Source: Echinicola shivajiensis (lineage in GTDB: Bacteria; Bacteroidota; Bacteroidia; Cytophagales; Cyclobacteriaceae). From it: a stretch of 64,000 nucleotides of DNA. The notes under the pieces are model-generated. The model did not search any database. It was given only the letters and a program-made list of their open reading frames with translations, and was not told the DNA's origin. The stretch lies in contig NZ_JAHHZM010000009.1 of assembly GCF_018642165.1 (NCBI RefSeq), positions 182,421 to 246,420 on the forward strand. Reading direction: 5' to 3'. This document shows, piece after piece, positions 17,042-26,218 of the stretch. The position numbers and the translations under genes were made by a program. Within the stretch, counting starts at the first letter, position 1. Each line of letters begins with the position of its first letter.

Positions 17042-18526
17042 ATGAAAACACTTTGGAATACCTTATTATGTCTGATTTTATCTCTTTCTATAGTTTCGTG
17101 CTCATCTGGTCCAGCTAAAACGACTCAAAAGCCTAATATTGTTTTAATATTAGCAGATGATTTGGGCTATGGGGATTTGGTTTCCTACAATAGTGAAGCT
17201 AAGCTTAAAACACCTTATTTGGATCAGCTGGCAGCAGAAGGAATGAGCTTTACAGACGCGCATTCACCATCTGCTGTATGTACCCCCACCAGATATGGGA
17301 TTTTGACGGGACGATATAGTTGGCGTACAAGACTGAAGAAAGGTGTACTATGGCCATGGGATTCCCCTTTGATTGAGGAGGATAGAACTACTTTGCCTCA
17401 AATGTTGAAACAAGAGGGATATAAAACTGCTGCAATAGGGAAATGGCATTTAGGATGGGACTGGCCAACTTTGGATACTATCCCTGCGATTGAAACCAAA
17501 GGTGAGAATGTAGATTATAGCCAATCTATTTTGGGCGGTCCTAAATCCAGTGGGTTTGATTATTACTATGGTGATGATGTCCCCAATTTTCCTCCATATA
17601 CTTTTATTGAAAATGAAAAAGTAACTGCTTTTCCTGATGAAGAAAAGCCAAAAGGAATGTTTGGAATAGCAGGAGCAATGGCTCCTGGTTGGACATTGGA
17701 TGCAGTGATGCCAGCTATTACCCAAAAGTCCGTGGATTATATTGAAAATAAAGTCAATGAGGAAAAGCCTTTCTTTTTATATTTTGCCCTTACCGCACCC
17801 CATACCCCTATTGCTCCAGCGGCAGAGTTTAAGGGAAGCAGTGATGCAGGTGCATATGGGGATTATGTCCAGCAAGTTGATTGGACAGTTGGGCAGGTTA
17901 TGGAGGCTTTGAAACGTAAAGGTTTGGAAGAAAATACCATAGTGATTTTTACAAGTGATAATGGCTCTCCAGCTAGGAATGGCGCTAATCATAGTGGGCC
18001 AGTATCATCTGTTATTCAAGATTATGGTCATAAGGCCAATGGAAACCTTAGAGGATTCAAGGGGGATGCTTGGGAAGGAGGACATAGGGTTCCCTTTATC
18101 GTGAAATGGCCAAATCAGATAGAGGCAGGAAGCAAAACCAATGGCTTGATTTCTTCCCTTGATATAATGGCTACTGTGAGGGATATTTTAGGAATCCCGA
18201 AGAAGACCACAGTATCTCCTGATGGGCTTAGTATGTTGCCAAGTTTAGAAAATGCAAGTGCTGATGCAAGGGACTACTTAGTGCATCATTCTCACCAAGG
18301 AGTTTTCGCTATCCGTAAAGGAGATTGGAAATTGATTTTATCTCAAAAATCAGGAGGTTTTAGTGATGGATTGCATAAGGAAGGGTATGGGATAGAAACA
18401 GATGGACAGCTGTATAATATGAAAGAAGACTTAGCAGAAAAAAATAATCTATACGCAGAATTTCCAGACAAGGTTGAGGAACTTTCCAAGTTATTACAGG
18501 GGATTAAGGATGCTGAGATGAACTAA
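17042..18526 (+). CDS. Sulfatase (S1 family), lipoprotein
   Basis: A 494-residue S1-type sulfatase. A lipoprotein signal (LILSLSIVSC, lipid-anchored Cys20) places it in the outer membrane or periplasm. Metal ligands appear in LILADDLGYGD. The modification motif is AVCTPTRYGILTGR with Cys80 in C-T-P-T-R, the cysteine type converted to formylglycine. Further signatures are AAIGKWHLGWDW, APHTPIAP and VIFTSDNGSP. It removes sulfate esters from a glycan or small molecule; substrate class cannot be read from sequence. It is transcribed toward the ECF/FecR/SusCD genes with its own promoter and is probably part of the same utilisation locus. No sulfatase-maturating enzyme gene is in the window. Confidence 0.93.
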   Translation: MKTLWNTLLCLILSLSIVSCSSGPAKTTQKPNIVLILADDLGYGDLVSYNSEAKLKTPYLDQLAAEGMSFTDAHSPSAVCTPTRYGILTGRYSWRTRLKKGVLWPWDSPLIEEDRTTLPQMLKQEGYKTAAIGKWHLGWDWPTLDTIPAIETKGENVDYSQSILGGPKSSGFDYYYGDDVPNFPPYTFIENEKVTAFPDEEKPKGMFGIAGAMAPGWTLDAVMPAITQKSVDYIENKVNEEKPFFLYFALTAPHTPIAPAAEFKGSSDAGAYGDYVQQVDWTVGQVMEALKRKGLEENTIVIFTSDNGSPARNGANHSGPVSSVIQDYGHKANGNLRGFKGDAWEGGHRVPFIVKWPNQIEAGSKTNGLISSLDIMATVRDILGIPKKTTVSPDGLSMLPSLENASADARDYLVHHSHQGVFAIRKGDWKLILSQKSGGFSDGLHKEGYGIETDGQLYNMKEDLAEKNNLYAEFPDKVEELSKLLQGIKDAEMN

Positions 18527-18706
18527 CCATTGTTGAAGATTAACGGTTTTTCAACCATCACAAGAGAGTGTGTTAATAGAAGATTTTGTATAATAAAGGA
18601 TTTAAAAATTTAAAAAATAATAAAACCACTTAAATCGTAAGGAAATATTTGCTAGATTGAAAGAGATCTTATTGTTAATTATTACTAAAGTTTTCGTTTT
18701 CTTCTA

Positions 18707-19318
18707 ATGTTTTCCTACGATATACAGATCAAGTCGGTTAATGCGGACTCCGTCAATGAGTGGTGGGAGGATTTGAGAAATGGTGATAAATCTGGATTAA
18801 AAGCAATTTATTCCTTCTATGTGGAGGATATGTATAGGTATGGAATGGCAATCCTTAACAATAAAAGTTTTGTTAAGGATTGCGTTCAGGAAGTTTTTAT
18901 CAGCCTTTGGAAGTATAGGAAAAATCTGAGGGAAGAGACTAACGTTAAACAGTATTTGTTCAAATCACTTAGTAATAAAATTCAAAAAGAGGTCGCCAAG
19001 GAATCTAAACTGTACCACTCTAATGAGATCGATAAATTTGAATTCAATTTGGTTACTGAGTCATTTGAAAGGCAGATAATTGACGAGCAACAGAGATCAA
19101 GTATCCAAAAGAAATTGTCAAAAAGCTTGAGTTCACTTCCCAGTAGGCAGAGAGAAGTAATCCACTTACTTTTTTTTGAAGAACTGACTTATGAAGAGGT
19201 TTCCAAGCTAATGGGGATTAATATCAGATCAGTTTATACCTTGGCTTGGAAAGCAATATCAAGCTTAAAGAAAAGTCTGATTGTCTTTATTGTAGCTATA
19301 TTATATAGTATTTTATAG
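18707..19318 (+). CDS. ECF sigma factor with hydrophobic C-terminal tail
   Basis: A 203-residue RNA polymerase sigma-70 factor of the ECF group used for SusC/D loci. Region 2 spans about residues 25-90 (FVKDCVQEVFISLWKYR); region 4 covers about 135-190 (LPSRQREVIHLLFFEELTYE, then EVSKLMGINIRSVYTLAWKA). The protein ends in a strongly hydrophobic tail (SLIVFIVAILYSIL), which could tether it to the membrane near its FecR partner. The FecR anti-sigma gene follows after 251 bp. In the FecIR model, a signal sensed by the STN domain of the receptor passes through FecR to release this sigma and switch on the susCD genes. Confidence 0.92.
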   Translation: MFSYDIQIKSVNADSVNEWWEDLRNGDKSGLKAIYSFYVEDMYRYGMAILNNKSFVKDCVQEVFISLWKYRKNLREETNVKQYLFKSLSNKIQKEVAKESKLYHSNEIDKFEFNLVTESFERQIIDEQQRSSIQKKLSKSLSSLPSRQREVIHLLFFEELTYEEVSKLMGINIRSVYTLAWKAISSLKKSLIVFIVAILYSIL

Positions 19319-19569
19319 CTGTGTCAGATTATCGATTCACTTTACACGAGATTTTTTTTCAAAGTATCAATCATGTTTTCATTTTTTATTGATCGCTACG
19401 AATACTCTTCATTTCCCTTGTTAATACAAGACGATTTACCTGTAAGAGGATTGATATAATTAGGCTCTTTTTGAGCCGAGATGGGTAGTCAATTTTGAAG
19501 ACTAAAAAAAATAAATAAAATTTTTTTCTTTTTAGAAGGATAACTTTTGTCTGTTGTTGACTTATATGT

Positions 19570-20676
19570 ATGAATAAGTTAATTATGGATATTTCTAATT
19601 TTTCAGTCGAAGATTTTGTTTTAGATGCTCATTTCAGAAGTTGGGTGTTACAGCCTACGAGTTCCTTGAATGCGCAGTGGGATTCATATATCGCAAAGCA
19701 CCCCTCGAAAGTCAAGGATATTGTTGCCGCCAGAGAGCTTGTGCTTAATATGTCCAACAAGAGTCCAAGCATTACACAATCTGAAAAACAAGAGATGTGG
19801 GACGCGATTGATAATAAGATAGAAGAGGAGGATGATCAAGGTTCGTCACATGGACCAAAGGTGGTCTATCTTAATTCAGCCAGTGTAATTTCCCAATACG
19901 ATGAACCATATAAGCCTAGGTTTAGATCACAGTGGAAAAGGGTTGCAGCAATATTGGCCATTTGTTTTAGCTTAAGCATTTTGATGAATTTGGTTTTATC
20001 TCAAAGTGAGGATGAAGTAAAACCGATCATTTCCTATACAGAATTTAGTACACCTCCTGGTGTAAAGTCATTGTTGCGTTTGGCAGATGGATCAGTTGTG
20101 AAACTCAACTCAGGAAGTAAAGTCAGGTATTTGAAGAATTTTACTCCGGAGAAACGCGAGATTTTTCTTGAAGGGGAAGCTTTTTTTGAAGTAGCCAAGG
20201 ATGCGGAAAGGCCATTTATAGTACATACAGGAAATACGTCCACAACTGCTCTTGGTACCTCTTTTAATATTAGATCCTATGAAGGGGAATCTATGGAGGT
20301 GGCCCTATTAACGGGAAAAGTTGCAGTAATGGATAGCGCAATTAATAGGAAAGTTTATTTAAAGAAGGGTGACGGGGTGATGATAGATCCTGACAAAACC
20401 AAAATGGACATTTTTAGATTCGATAAGGAGGTTACTACAGCTTGGTTAAATAAGAAAATAATTTTTGATAGAACACCGGTTAATGAAATGGTGAGGACTT
20501 TGGAAAATTGGTATGGTGTCAAAATCAGTCTTGCACAAGAGGATAAAAAAGATTTGTGGGTATCAGGTATTTATACCAATGAAACCCTAAGTAATATCCT
20601 AGAAGGACTTAGTTATACAGCACGTTTTGATTATGAGATTAACGATAGTAATGTGAAAATAAAATTCAAGCAATAA
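19570..20676 (+). CDS. FecR-family anti-sigma factor
   Basis: A 368-residue FecR-type transmembrane anti-sigma. A cytoplasmic part (about 1-120) binds sigma; a single membrane helix lies at about 125-145 (RVAAILAICFSLSILMNLVL). The periplasmic FecR domain starts with TPPGVKSLLRLADGSVVKLN and includes LEGEAFFEVAKDAERPFIVH and TALGTSFNIRSYEG. A C-terminal DUF4974 module (about 295-368: FDRTPVNEMVRTLENWYGVK) is structurally like the secretin/TonB short domain and typically meets the receptor. Located directly before susC. The first of two nearby in-frame ATGs is used; the second, six codons later, would also be acceptable. Confidence 0.93.
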   Translation: MNKLIMDISNFSVEDFVLDAHFRSWVLQPTSSLNAQWDSYIAKHPSKVKDIVAARELVLNMSNKSPSITQSEKQEMWDAIDNKIEEEDDQGSSHGPKVVYLNSASVISQYDEPYKPRFRSQWKRVAAILAICFSLSILMNLVLSQSEDEVKPIISYTEFSTPPGVKSLLRLADGSVVKLNSGSKVRYLKNFTPEKREIFLEGEAFFEVAKDAERPFIVHTGNTSTTALGTSFNIRSYEGESMEVALLTGKVAVMDSAINRKVYLKKGDGVMIDPDKTKMDIFRFDKEVTTAWLNKKIIFDRTPVNEMVRTLENWYGVKISLAQEDKKDLWVSGIYTNETLSNILEGLSYTARFDYEINDSNVKIKFKQ

Positions 20677-20728
20677 AGAAGGCCTATGAAATAAAGTTCG
20701 ATAAGCAAAACACCCAAAAGAAATGAAA

Positions 20729-20802
20729 AATCCGAAACTGCGCTAACAGTCTCGGATTGCAAAAGGTATCTGGATTGCAAATCGCCAAACCCGCATCCAG
20801 AT
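20729..20802 (+). promoter_or_regulatory. Structured leader with two stem-loops before susC
   Basis: Two consecutive inverted repeats lie between fecR and susC. Hairpin 1 pairs AATCCGAAACTG (20729-20740) with CAGTCTCGGATT (20747-20758) with one mismatch and a 6-nt loop. Hairpin 2 pairs ATCTGGAT (20768-20775) with ATCCAGAT (20795-20802). A direct repeat GGATTGCAAA (20754-20763 and 20772-20781) links them. No T run follows, so this is more likely an mRNA processing, stability or attenuation element than a simple terminator. Confidence 0.5.
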
Positions 20803-20851
20803 GATGTTAAATCAAACAGATTATCAATCAATTCAATTAACATTCAAATAT

Positions 20852-23800
20852 ATGAACAAAAGGATACTTATTCACATAACCTACATGACAAAGCTCTTTA
20901 TATATGCTTTTGTAATTCAGGCATTTTCGATGAGTTTCCTGTGGGCAAATGACAGTAAATCACAGGTTAAGAGTATCGAAGAAGTAGAAGTTAAGGTTGG
21001 ATTTAGTGAGGCATCATTATTAGAAGCTTTTGATAAAATAGAAGAAGTTTCTGGATTCAACTTTGTCTATACCAATAAAGAATTAAAAGGTATAGGGGCC
21101 ATTTCCATTAATCAGGAAAATAGAAGCCTGTATGACCTTTTACTTAATATTGCCCTGCAAACCCAGTTGGAGTTCAAGCAAGTCAATCAAAATATTCATG
21201 TAAAGAAATCGGAGAAAAATTTACGACTTGTAAGTCCAGTAGCTATAGCTGATATTACCGTAACGGGTACTGTATTGGATCCTAATGGCGAAGCACTTCC
21301 AGGAGTAACTATCACCGTTCAGGGAACTACCAAAGGGACCGTTACTGATTTAGATGGTAAATATAGTATTAGTGTTCCAGAAGGTGTTGAACTGGTTTAT
21401 TCTTTCATTGGCTATAAATCCCAGGTAATCCAGGTTGGAAATAGTACTGTAATAAACATAACTATGGAGGAAGATGCCCAGGCCCTACAAGAAGTGGTGG
21501 TCGTTGGTTACGGAACCCAGAAAGTTACCAATCTTACAGGAGCTGTGGATGTGGTTGATGGAAAGCTTATTGAGAGTCGCCCTTCTCCTACAGTGTCCCA
21601 GCTTTTACAGGGAACCTCTCCTGGATTAACATTTAATGTAGGAAATTTTGGGTTTCAGCCAGGAGCCAATATGGGAATTCAGATCAGAGGTATGGGATCC
21701 ATTAATGGAGGTGGAGAACCTTATATCATTATTGATGGTATTCCTGGAGATATGAACCGTCTAAATCCAAATGACATAGAATCTATTTCAGTCCTAAAGG
21801 ATGCAGCAGCTTCAGCTATTTATGGTTCAAGAGCTCCATACGGGGTAATTGTTATCACTACCAAATCCGGTAGAGGAAAACTAAAAGCTTCCTATTCTGG
21901 TAGTGTTTCTGTGGCAAGTCCCCAAAATCTGCCTAGCATGCTTAACTCATATACCCATGCCCGTGTAATCAATGAGGCAGGAACTGCTGTGCCGGGTGCT
22001 GGAGGTAGATTCTTCAGAAATGAAATAGTAGATAATATCATTGCCTATCAAGCTGGTGATTATGATTTTCTAAGGAGCCGTCCAAACTTCCCCGCAGACG
22101 CTATCTATTTTGAAACCACCCCGAATCTTAACAATACCAATCAGTGGGGTTTTAATCAATTTGGTAATGCCAATAGAGACTGGTTTGATGAGTATTTCGG
22201 AACCGGTTTTATTCAAAAGCATGATGTAAGCATTTCAGGGGGGACAGATAAAACCTCCTATTATTTCTCAGCTGGTTTGTTTGGTCAGGAGGGAGTTCTA
22301 AACTACGGTACAGATACATTTGACCGATATAATATTATGGGTAAGATCACCACCTCGATTACGGATAATTGGGATTTTACTTATCAACCACGTTTCTCCA
22401 AGCAAGTGAGAGAGATTCCTAATATGGATCGTCAAGGTTCTTATGATTTGATTTTCCATCAAATTGCCAGAACGATGCCTACCAATGCGCTGTATGATGG
22501 TTTTGGAAATGTTATGATCCAGTCAAAGATTCCTTGGGTAAATGATGCAGGGACTGATGTTACAGAAACAGTGGAGAACTGGCATACCTTTGCAACAGAT
22601 TTCCGACCAGTGGAAGGATGGACCATTCATGCTGATTTTGCCATGAGAAATGTGGATCAGTTTTATCAGAGTAAAGAGTTGACCGTTTACGATCACCTGG
22701 TAGATGGCACTGTAACGCCTAGTGGAAACACACTTCCTAGTAATATTCGCTCCACACATTGGAGCAATAACTACTGGACTACCAATATTTACTCCTCCTA
22801 TGAGTTTAAGGTCGGTGAGGACAACAACTTTAAAGTGATGGGGGGTACGCAATTTGAACGGTTCAAGACACGTAGTTTAACTGGTTTTAGAACCAATCTG
22901 TTGGTTCAAGATGTACCATCTTTAAATACAGCTGATGGGGAGATCCAGATGAATGAAGGTTTACAGACTATCAGTACTCAAGGGTATTTTGGTAGATTTA
23001 ATTATAATTTCCAAGAAAAGTACCTTTTAGAAGCAAATGCACGCTATGATGGTAGCTCCCGCTTCAGAGATGGAAAGAGATGGGGCTTTTTCCCTTCTTT
23101 CTCATTGGGTTGGAATATTGACAAAGAGGTTTTTTGGGAGCCAATTAGCAATGTCGTAAACACCATGAAAATCAGGGGATCTTGGGGTGAACTTGGAAAC
23201 CAAAACACCGATCCATACCAAGATTTGTTGTTGATACCTCTTTCAGGAAATGCAGTCAATTGGATCTTTGAACAAGGAGGTAGTCGACCAATCGGTTTTG
23301 CTGGTACACCAGCCTTGATAAGCCCTGATTTGACATGGGAAACTGCAAGAACCATCGATATTGGTACAGATTTGACATTTTTGGAAAGAAAATTAAAGCT
23401 AACCTTTGACTGGTTTGAGCGAACGACCTTTGATATGATTGGTCCAGTATCCCCAGTGCCAGGCGTGCTAGGAGCTGCTCTTCCAGCTTCCAATAATGCT
23501 ACATTGAGATCGAGAGGATGGGAAAGCAGCATTTCTTGGAATCAGACCTTATCAAGTGGTTTCAGCTATAATATTGGATTCAACATCTTCGATAGCAAAG
23601 CGGTAATTACAGAGTATTTGAATCCAAATGGTGTTTTAAGCGATTGGTATGAAGGAAGAGAACAGGGTGAAATTTGGGGATATACCGCAAATGATCTGTT
23701 CAGAACACAAGAAGATGTAGATACCTATACCTCAGAAGTAGATTTGACACCACTTGTTGGTGGATTGGCTTGGAATACGGGGGATGTTAAGTATTTGGAT

Positions 23801-24427
23801 ACCAATGGTGACGGAGTGGTAGGGCCTGGAGCAAACACCTTGGAGGATCATGGTGACTTGAGCATTATAGGTAACAGCACACCACATTTTCAGTACGGAT
23901 TAAATCTTGGTGCAGCTTATAAAGGATTTGATTTTTCCATGATTATCAGAGGCGTGGCTAAGCGTGATCTTTGGTTTGGAAGCGGAGAAAACATTTTCTG
24001 GGGTTTCAGAACTGGAAACCAGTCTTCTCTATTCCCAGAGCACTTGGATTATTTCCGTGATCAGGTAGGAGACAAATATACTGGTTTAAATGAAGGAGAA
24101 GCCAATTACAATTTGGATGCTTATTTTCCTAGGCCTTATATCAATAATGCACAGAACAATAAAAACCGGATTACCAGTAGTCGATATTTGCAAAATGGTG
24201 CTTATATGAGAATACAAAATGTGCAATTGGGTTACACTTTACCAAATGCTGTATTAGACAGGTTGCGTTTGAGCAATCTCAGAATGTATGTTTCTGGTGA
24301 GAATTTATTCACTTTCTCTAGTCTTCCTTCAGGAATTGACCCTGTGGCAGTTAGTAGTAGCTGGGGTGTAGGTAAGACATATGGCGCGGACCGTATCATT
24401 TCATTTGGACTGCAGGTTTCTTATTAA
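20852..24427 (+). CDS. SusC/RagA-type TonB-dependent outer-membrane receptor with STN domain
   Basis: A 1191-residue SusC-family transporter. The ATG at 20852 gives a long signal peptide ending near FLWAND; the upstream ATG at 20801 overlaps the leader hairpin and is less likely. Domains: STN (about 40-105: VGFSEASLLEAFDKIEEVSG), carboxypeptidase-D-like beta sandwich (about 120-200: GTVLDPNGEALPGVTITVQG), TonB-box region QEVVVVGYGTQ, plug (about 220-340: GMGSINGGGEPYIIIDGIPG) and a 22-strand barrel to the C-terminal aromatic Tyr. The STN domain makes it a signal-transducing receptor, matching the ECF/FecR pair just upstream. It imports oligosaccharides or a similar nutrient together with the SusD lipoprotein 17 bp downstream. 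Confidence 0.97.
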   Translation: MNKRILIHITYMTKLFIYAFVIQAFSMSFLWANDSKSQVKSIEEVEVKVGFSEASLLEAFDKIEEVSGFNFVYTNKELKGIGAISINQENRSLYDLLLNIALQTQLEFKQVNQNIHVKKSEKNLRLVSPVAIADITVTGTVLDPNGEALPGVTITVQGTTKGTVTDLDGKYSISVPEGVELVYSFIGYKSQVIQVGNSTVINITMEEDAQALQEVVVVGYGTQKVTNLTGAVDVVDGKLIESRPSPTVSQLLQGTSPGLTFNVGNFGFQPGANMGIQIRGMGSINGGGEPYIIIDGIPGDMNRLNPNDIESISVLKDAAASAIYGSRAPYGVIVITTKSGRGKLKASYSGSVSVASPQNLPSMLNSYTHARVINEAGTAVPGAGGRFFRNEIVDNIIAYQAGDYDFLRSRPNFPADAIYFETTPNLNNTNQWGFNQFGNANRDWFDEYFGTGFIQKHDVSISGGTDKTSYYFSAGLFGQEGVLNYGTDTFDRYNIMGKITTSITDNWDFTYQPRFSKQVREIPNMDRQGSYDLIFHQIARTMPTNALYDGFGNVMIQSKIPWVNDAGTDVTETVENWHTFATDFRPVEGWTIHADFAMRNVDQFYQSKELTVYDHLVDGTVTPSGNTLPSNIRSTHWSNNYWTTNIYSSYEFKVGEDNNFKVMGGTQFERFKTRSLTGFRTNLLVQDVPSLNTADGEIQMNEGLQTISTQGYFGRFNYNFQEKYLLEANARYDGSSRFRDGKRWGFFPSFSLGWNIDKEVFWEPISNVVNTMKIRGSWGELGNQNTDPYQDLLLIPLSGNAVNWIFEQGGSRPIGFAGTPALISPDLTWETARTIDIGTDLTFLERKLKLTFDWFERTTFDMIGPVSPVPGVLGAALPASNNATLRSRGWESSISWNQTLSSGFSYNIGFNIFDSKAVITEYLNPNGVLSDWYEGREQGEIWGYTANDLFRTQEDVDTYTSEVDLTPLVGGLAWNTGDVKYLDTNGDGVVGPGANTLEDHGDLSIIGNSTPHFQYGLNLGAAYKGFDFSMIIRGVAKRDLWFGSGENIFWGFRTGNQSSLFPEHLDYFRDQVGDKYTGLNEGEANYNLDAYFPRPYINNAQNNKNRITSSRYLQNGAYMRIQNVQLGYTLPNAVLDRLRLSNLRMYVSGENLFTFSSLPSGIDPVAVSSSWGVGKTYGADRIISFGLQVSY

Positions 24428-24444
24428 TCAAAAAGCAAATAGAC

Positions 24445-26163
24445 ATGAAGAAAATACAATATATAGCGAGTATGTTCCTGTTGTTGTTGGGGACGGTTTC
24501 ATGCGAGGATTTTATTGATAATCCCCCTGAGGACCAGATTTCTGTCAATGATTTCTTTAGGACCAGCAATGATATTGAAAATTATGTGAAGAAATATTAT
24601 GCACAATTCCCTAGTCATGGAAGTGCTAACCTTCCTATTTCTGAGGATAATTCCGATAACCTGATAGTAGCTACCCCGAATGCCGTGCTGGATGGGGCAA
24701 GAGCAACCAGAAATGGCCAGTGGACCAATGAATGGTCTGATATTAGAAGTATCAATGTTCTTTTCGATAACCTTGGCAATGTGGAGGATGATTTGAGTTC
24801 TTACCAACAGTTTTTGGGAGAAGCACATTTCTTCAGGGCTTGGTTTTATTATGAAATGCTTCAGTCCTATGGAGATTTGCCGATCTATGATCATCAGTTA
24901 TTCCCAGAAGATGAGGAATTATTGGATCCAAGGGCGCCAAGGACAGAAGTTGCGGATTTTATCCTTGCAGACATCGATAATGCTATTCAATATTTAGAGC
25001 TCCGTTCAAGTGTAGGTAATTCTAGATTGAATAAAGAAACTGCCTTGGCCTTCAAAACGCAGGTTGCGCTATTTGAAGGTACTTGGCAAAAGTATCATGC
25101 GGGTACTGAATTTGGCACTGCTGGAGCAGATCCGGATAAATATTTCCAACAGTCCGTTAGCGCTGCTGAGGAGTTGATAAATGGGAATTATACTGCAGGT
25201 ATTTACAACACTGGAAATCCAGAGAGTGATTATTATACCTTGTTTGGTTTGGATAATATGTCTGATGTAAATGAGGTGTTATTTTACCGAATAGCCAGCA
25301 CAGCTGAACAGTTGGGCCATGAGTTGCAGTTTTATACAACTCGTAGAACCAGGAATATGGCGATTACTTGGTCATTGGTTACCTCTTATTTGGGTAAAGA
25401 TGGACAGCCTTATGATTATATGGGCTTGGCAGGTAATACAAAGGGAAATGCCTTTTTAAGCCAAATAGCCGACGATTGTGATCCTAGATTGCATTCTACA
25501 GTTTGGGTTCCTGGAGATCTAAGGGTGGCAAGTGCCGGACAGGTATTTAATAAGCCGTTCTTGGATGGTGGTTCAGAAGAATTATGCGCCACAGGATTCC
25601 AAGTGAAGAAGTTCTCCAATCCATTTTCTCCAGCAGCTGGGGCAGATTTTGGAGGATATAGCCAGACGGGTAGGATTTATTTCCGTTATGCTGAGGTGCT
25701 TTTGAACTATGCTGAAGCTAAATATGAATTGGATGGAACGGTGGCTTTGGAGCAGCTAAACCTTCTTAGGCAAAGAGTGGGCATGCCTGATTTCGAAGCA
25801 ATACCACAGGTTGCTTATGGAGATAATCTTTTGGATTATGGTTATCCAATTGATGATGCGCTCTATGCCATTCGAAACGAAAGAAGGGTAGAGTTGGCTT
25901 TGGAAGGCCAGCGAATTAATGATTACAGAAGATGGGCTGCCCACGCATTATTTGTAGGCAAGCGGCCATTGGGCTATCCATTTGAGCAATCTGATTTCCC
26001 TGGTTTTGCAGTAAAGGTAAATGAAGATGGTCTAGTGGATTATTTTGAAGATGCTATGCCAGATGGTTATGGATTTAGGTCTGATCAGGATTATTTGAAT
26101 TCCATTCCTAGAGATGAACTTACTTTGAACCCTAATTTGGAGCAAAACCCAAATTGGAATTAA
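24445..26163 (+). CDS. SusD/RagB-family nutrient-binding lipoprotein
   Basis: A 572-residue SusD-like protein. The lipoprotein signal is IASMFLLLLGTVSCEDF (Cys20). Family features are the TPR-rich helices, FLGEAHFFRAWFYYEMLQSY near residue 130, the RYAEVLLNYAEAKYEL helix and the C-terminal AIRNERRVELALEGQRINDY motif, which is diagnostic of SusD/RagB. It caps the SusC barrel as a lid at the cell surface and binds the glycan. Only 17 bp separate it from susC, and a strong hairpin follows it, so the receptor pair is transcribed together with the downstream sulfatase possibly in lower amount. Confidence 0.96.
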   Translation: MKKIQYIASMFLLLLGTVSCEDFIDNPPEDQISVNDFFRTSNDIENYVKKYYAQFPSHGSANLPISEDNSDNLIVATPNAVLDGARATRNGQWTNEWSDIRSINVLFDNLGNVEDDLSSYQQFLGEAHFFRAWFYYEMLQSYGDLPIYDHQLFPEDEELLDPRAPRTEVADFILADIDNAIQYLELRSSVGNSRLNKETALAFKTQVALFEGTWQKYHAGTEFGTAGADPDKYFQQSVSAAEELINGNYTAGIYNTGNPESDYYTLFGLDNMSDVNEVLFYRIASTAEQLGHELQFYTTRRTRNMAITWSLVTSYLGKDGQPYDYMGLAGNTKGNAFLSQIADDCDPRLHSTVWVPGDLRVASAGQVFNKPFLDGGSEELCATGFQVKKFSNPFSPAAGADFGGYSQTGRIYFRYAEVLLNYAEAKYELDGTVALEQLNLLRQRVGMPDFEAIPQVAYGDNLLDYGYPIDDALYAIRNERRVELALEGQRINDYRRWAAHALFVGKRPLGYPFEQSDFPGFAVKVNEDGLVDYFEDAMPDGYGFRSDQDYLNSIPRDELTLNPNLEQNPNWN

Positions 26164-26170
26164 ATTTATT

Positions 26171-26197
26171 AAAAGGGAGGCTGATTACCTCCCTTTT
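26171..26197 (+). terminator. Hairpin between susD and sulfatase
   Basis: A perfect 10-bp stem AAAAGGGAGG (26171-26180) and CCTCCCTTTT (26188-26197) with a 7-nt loop. The T run is built into the stem, so it may act as a partial terminator that reduces expression of the downstream sulfatase relative to susCD. Confidence 0.7.
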
Positions 26198-26218
26198 AAA
26201 TGTATATATATTTAGGAC

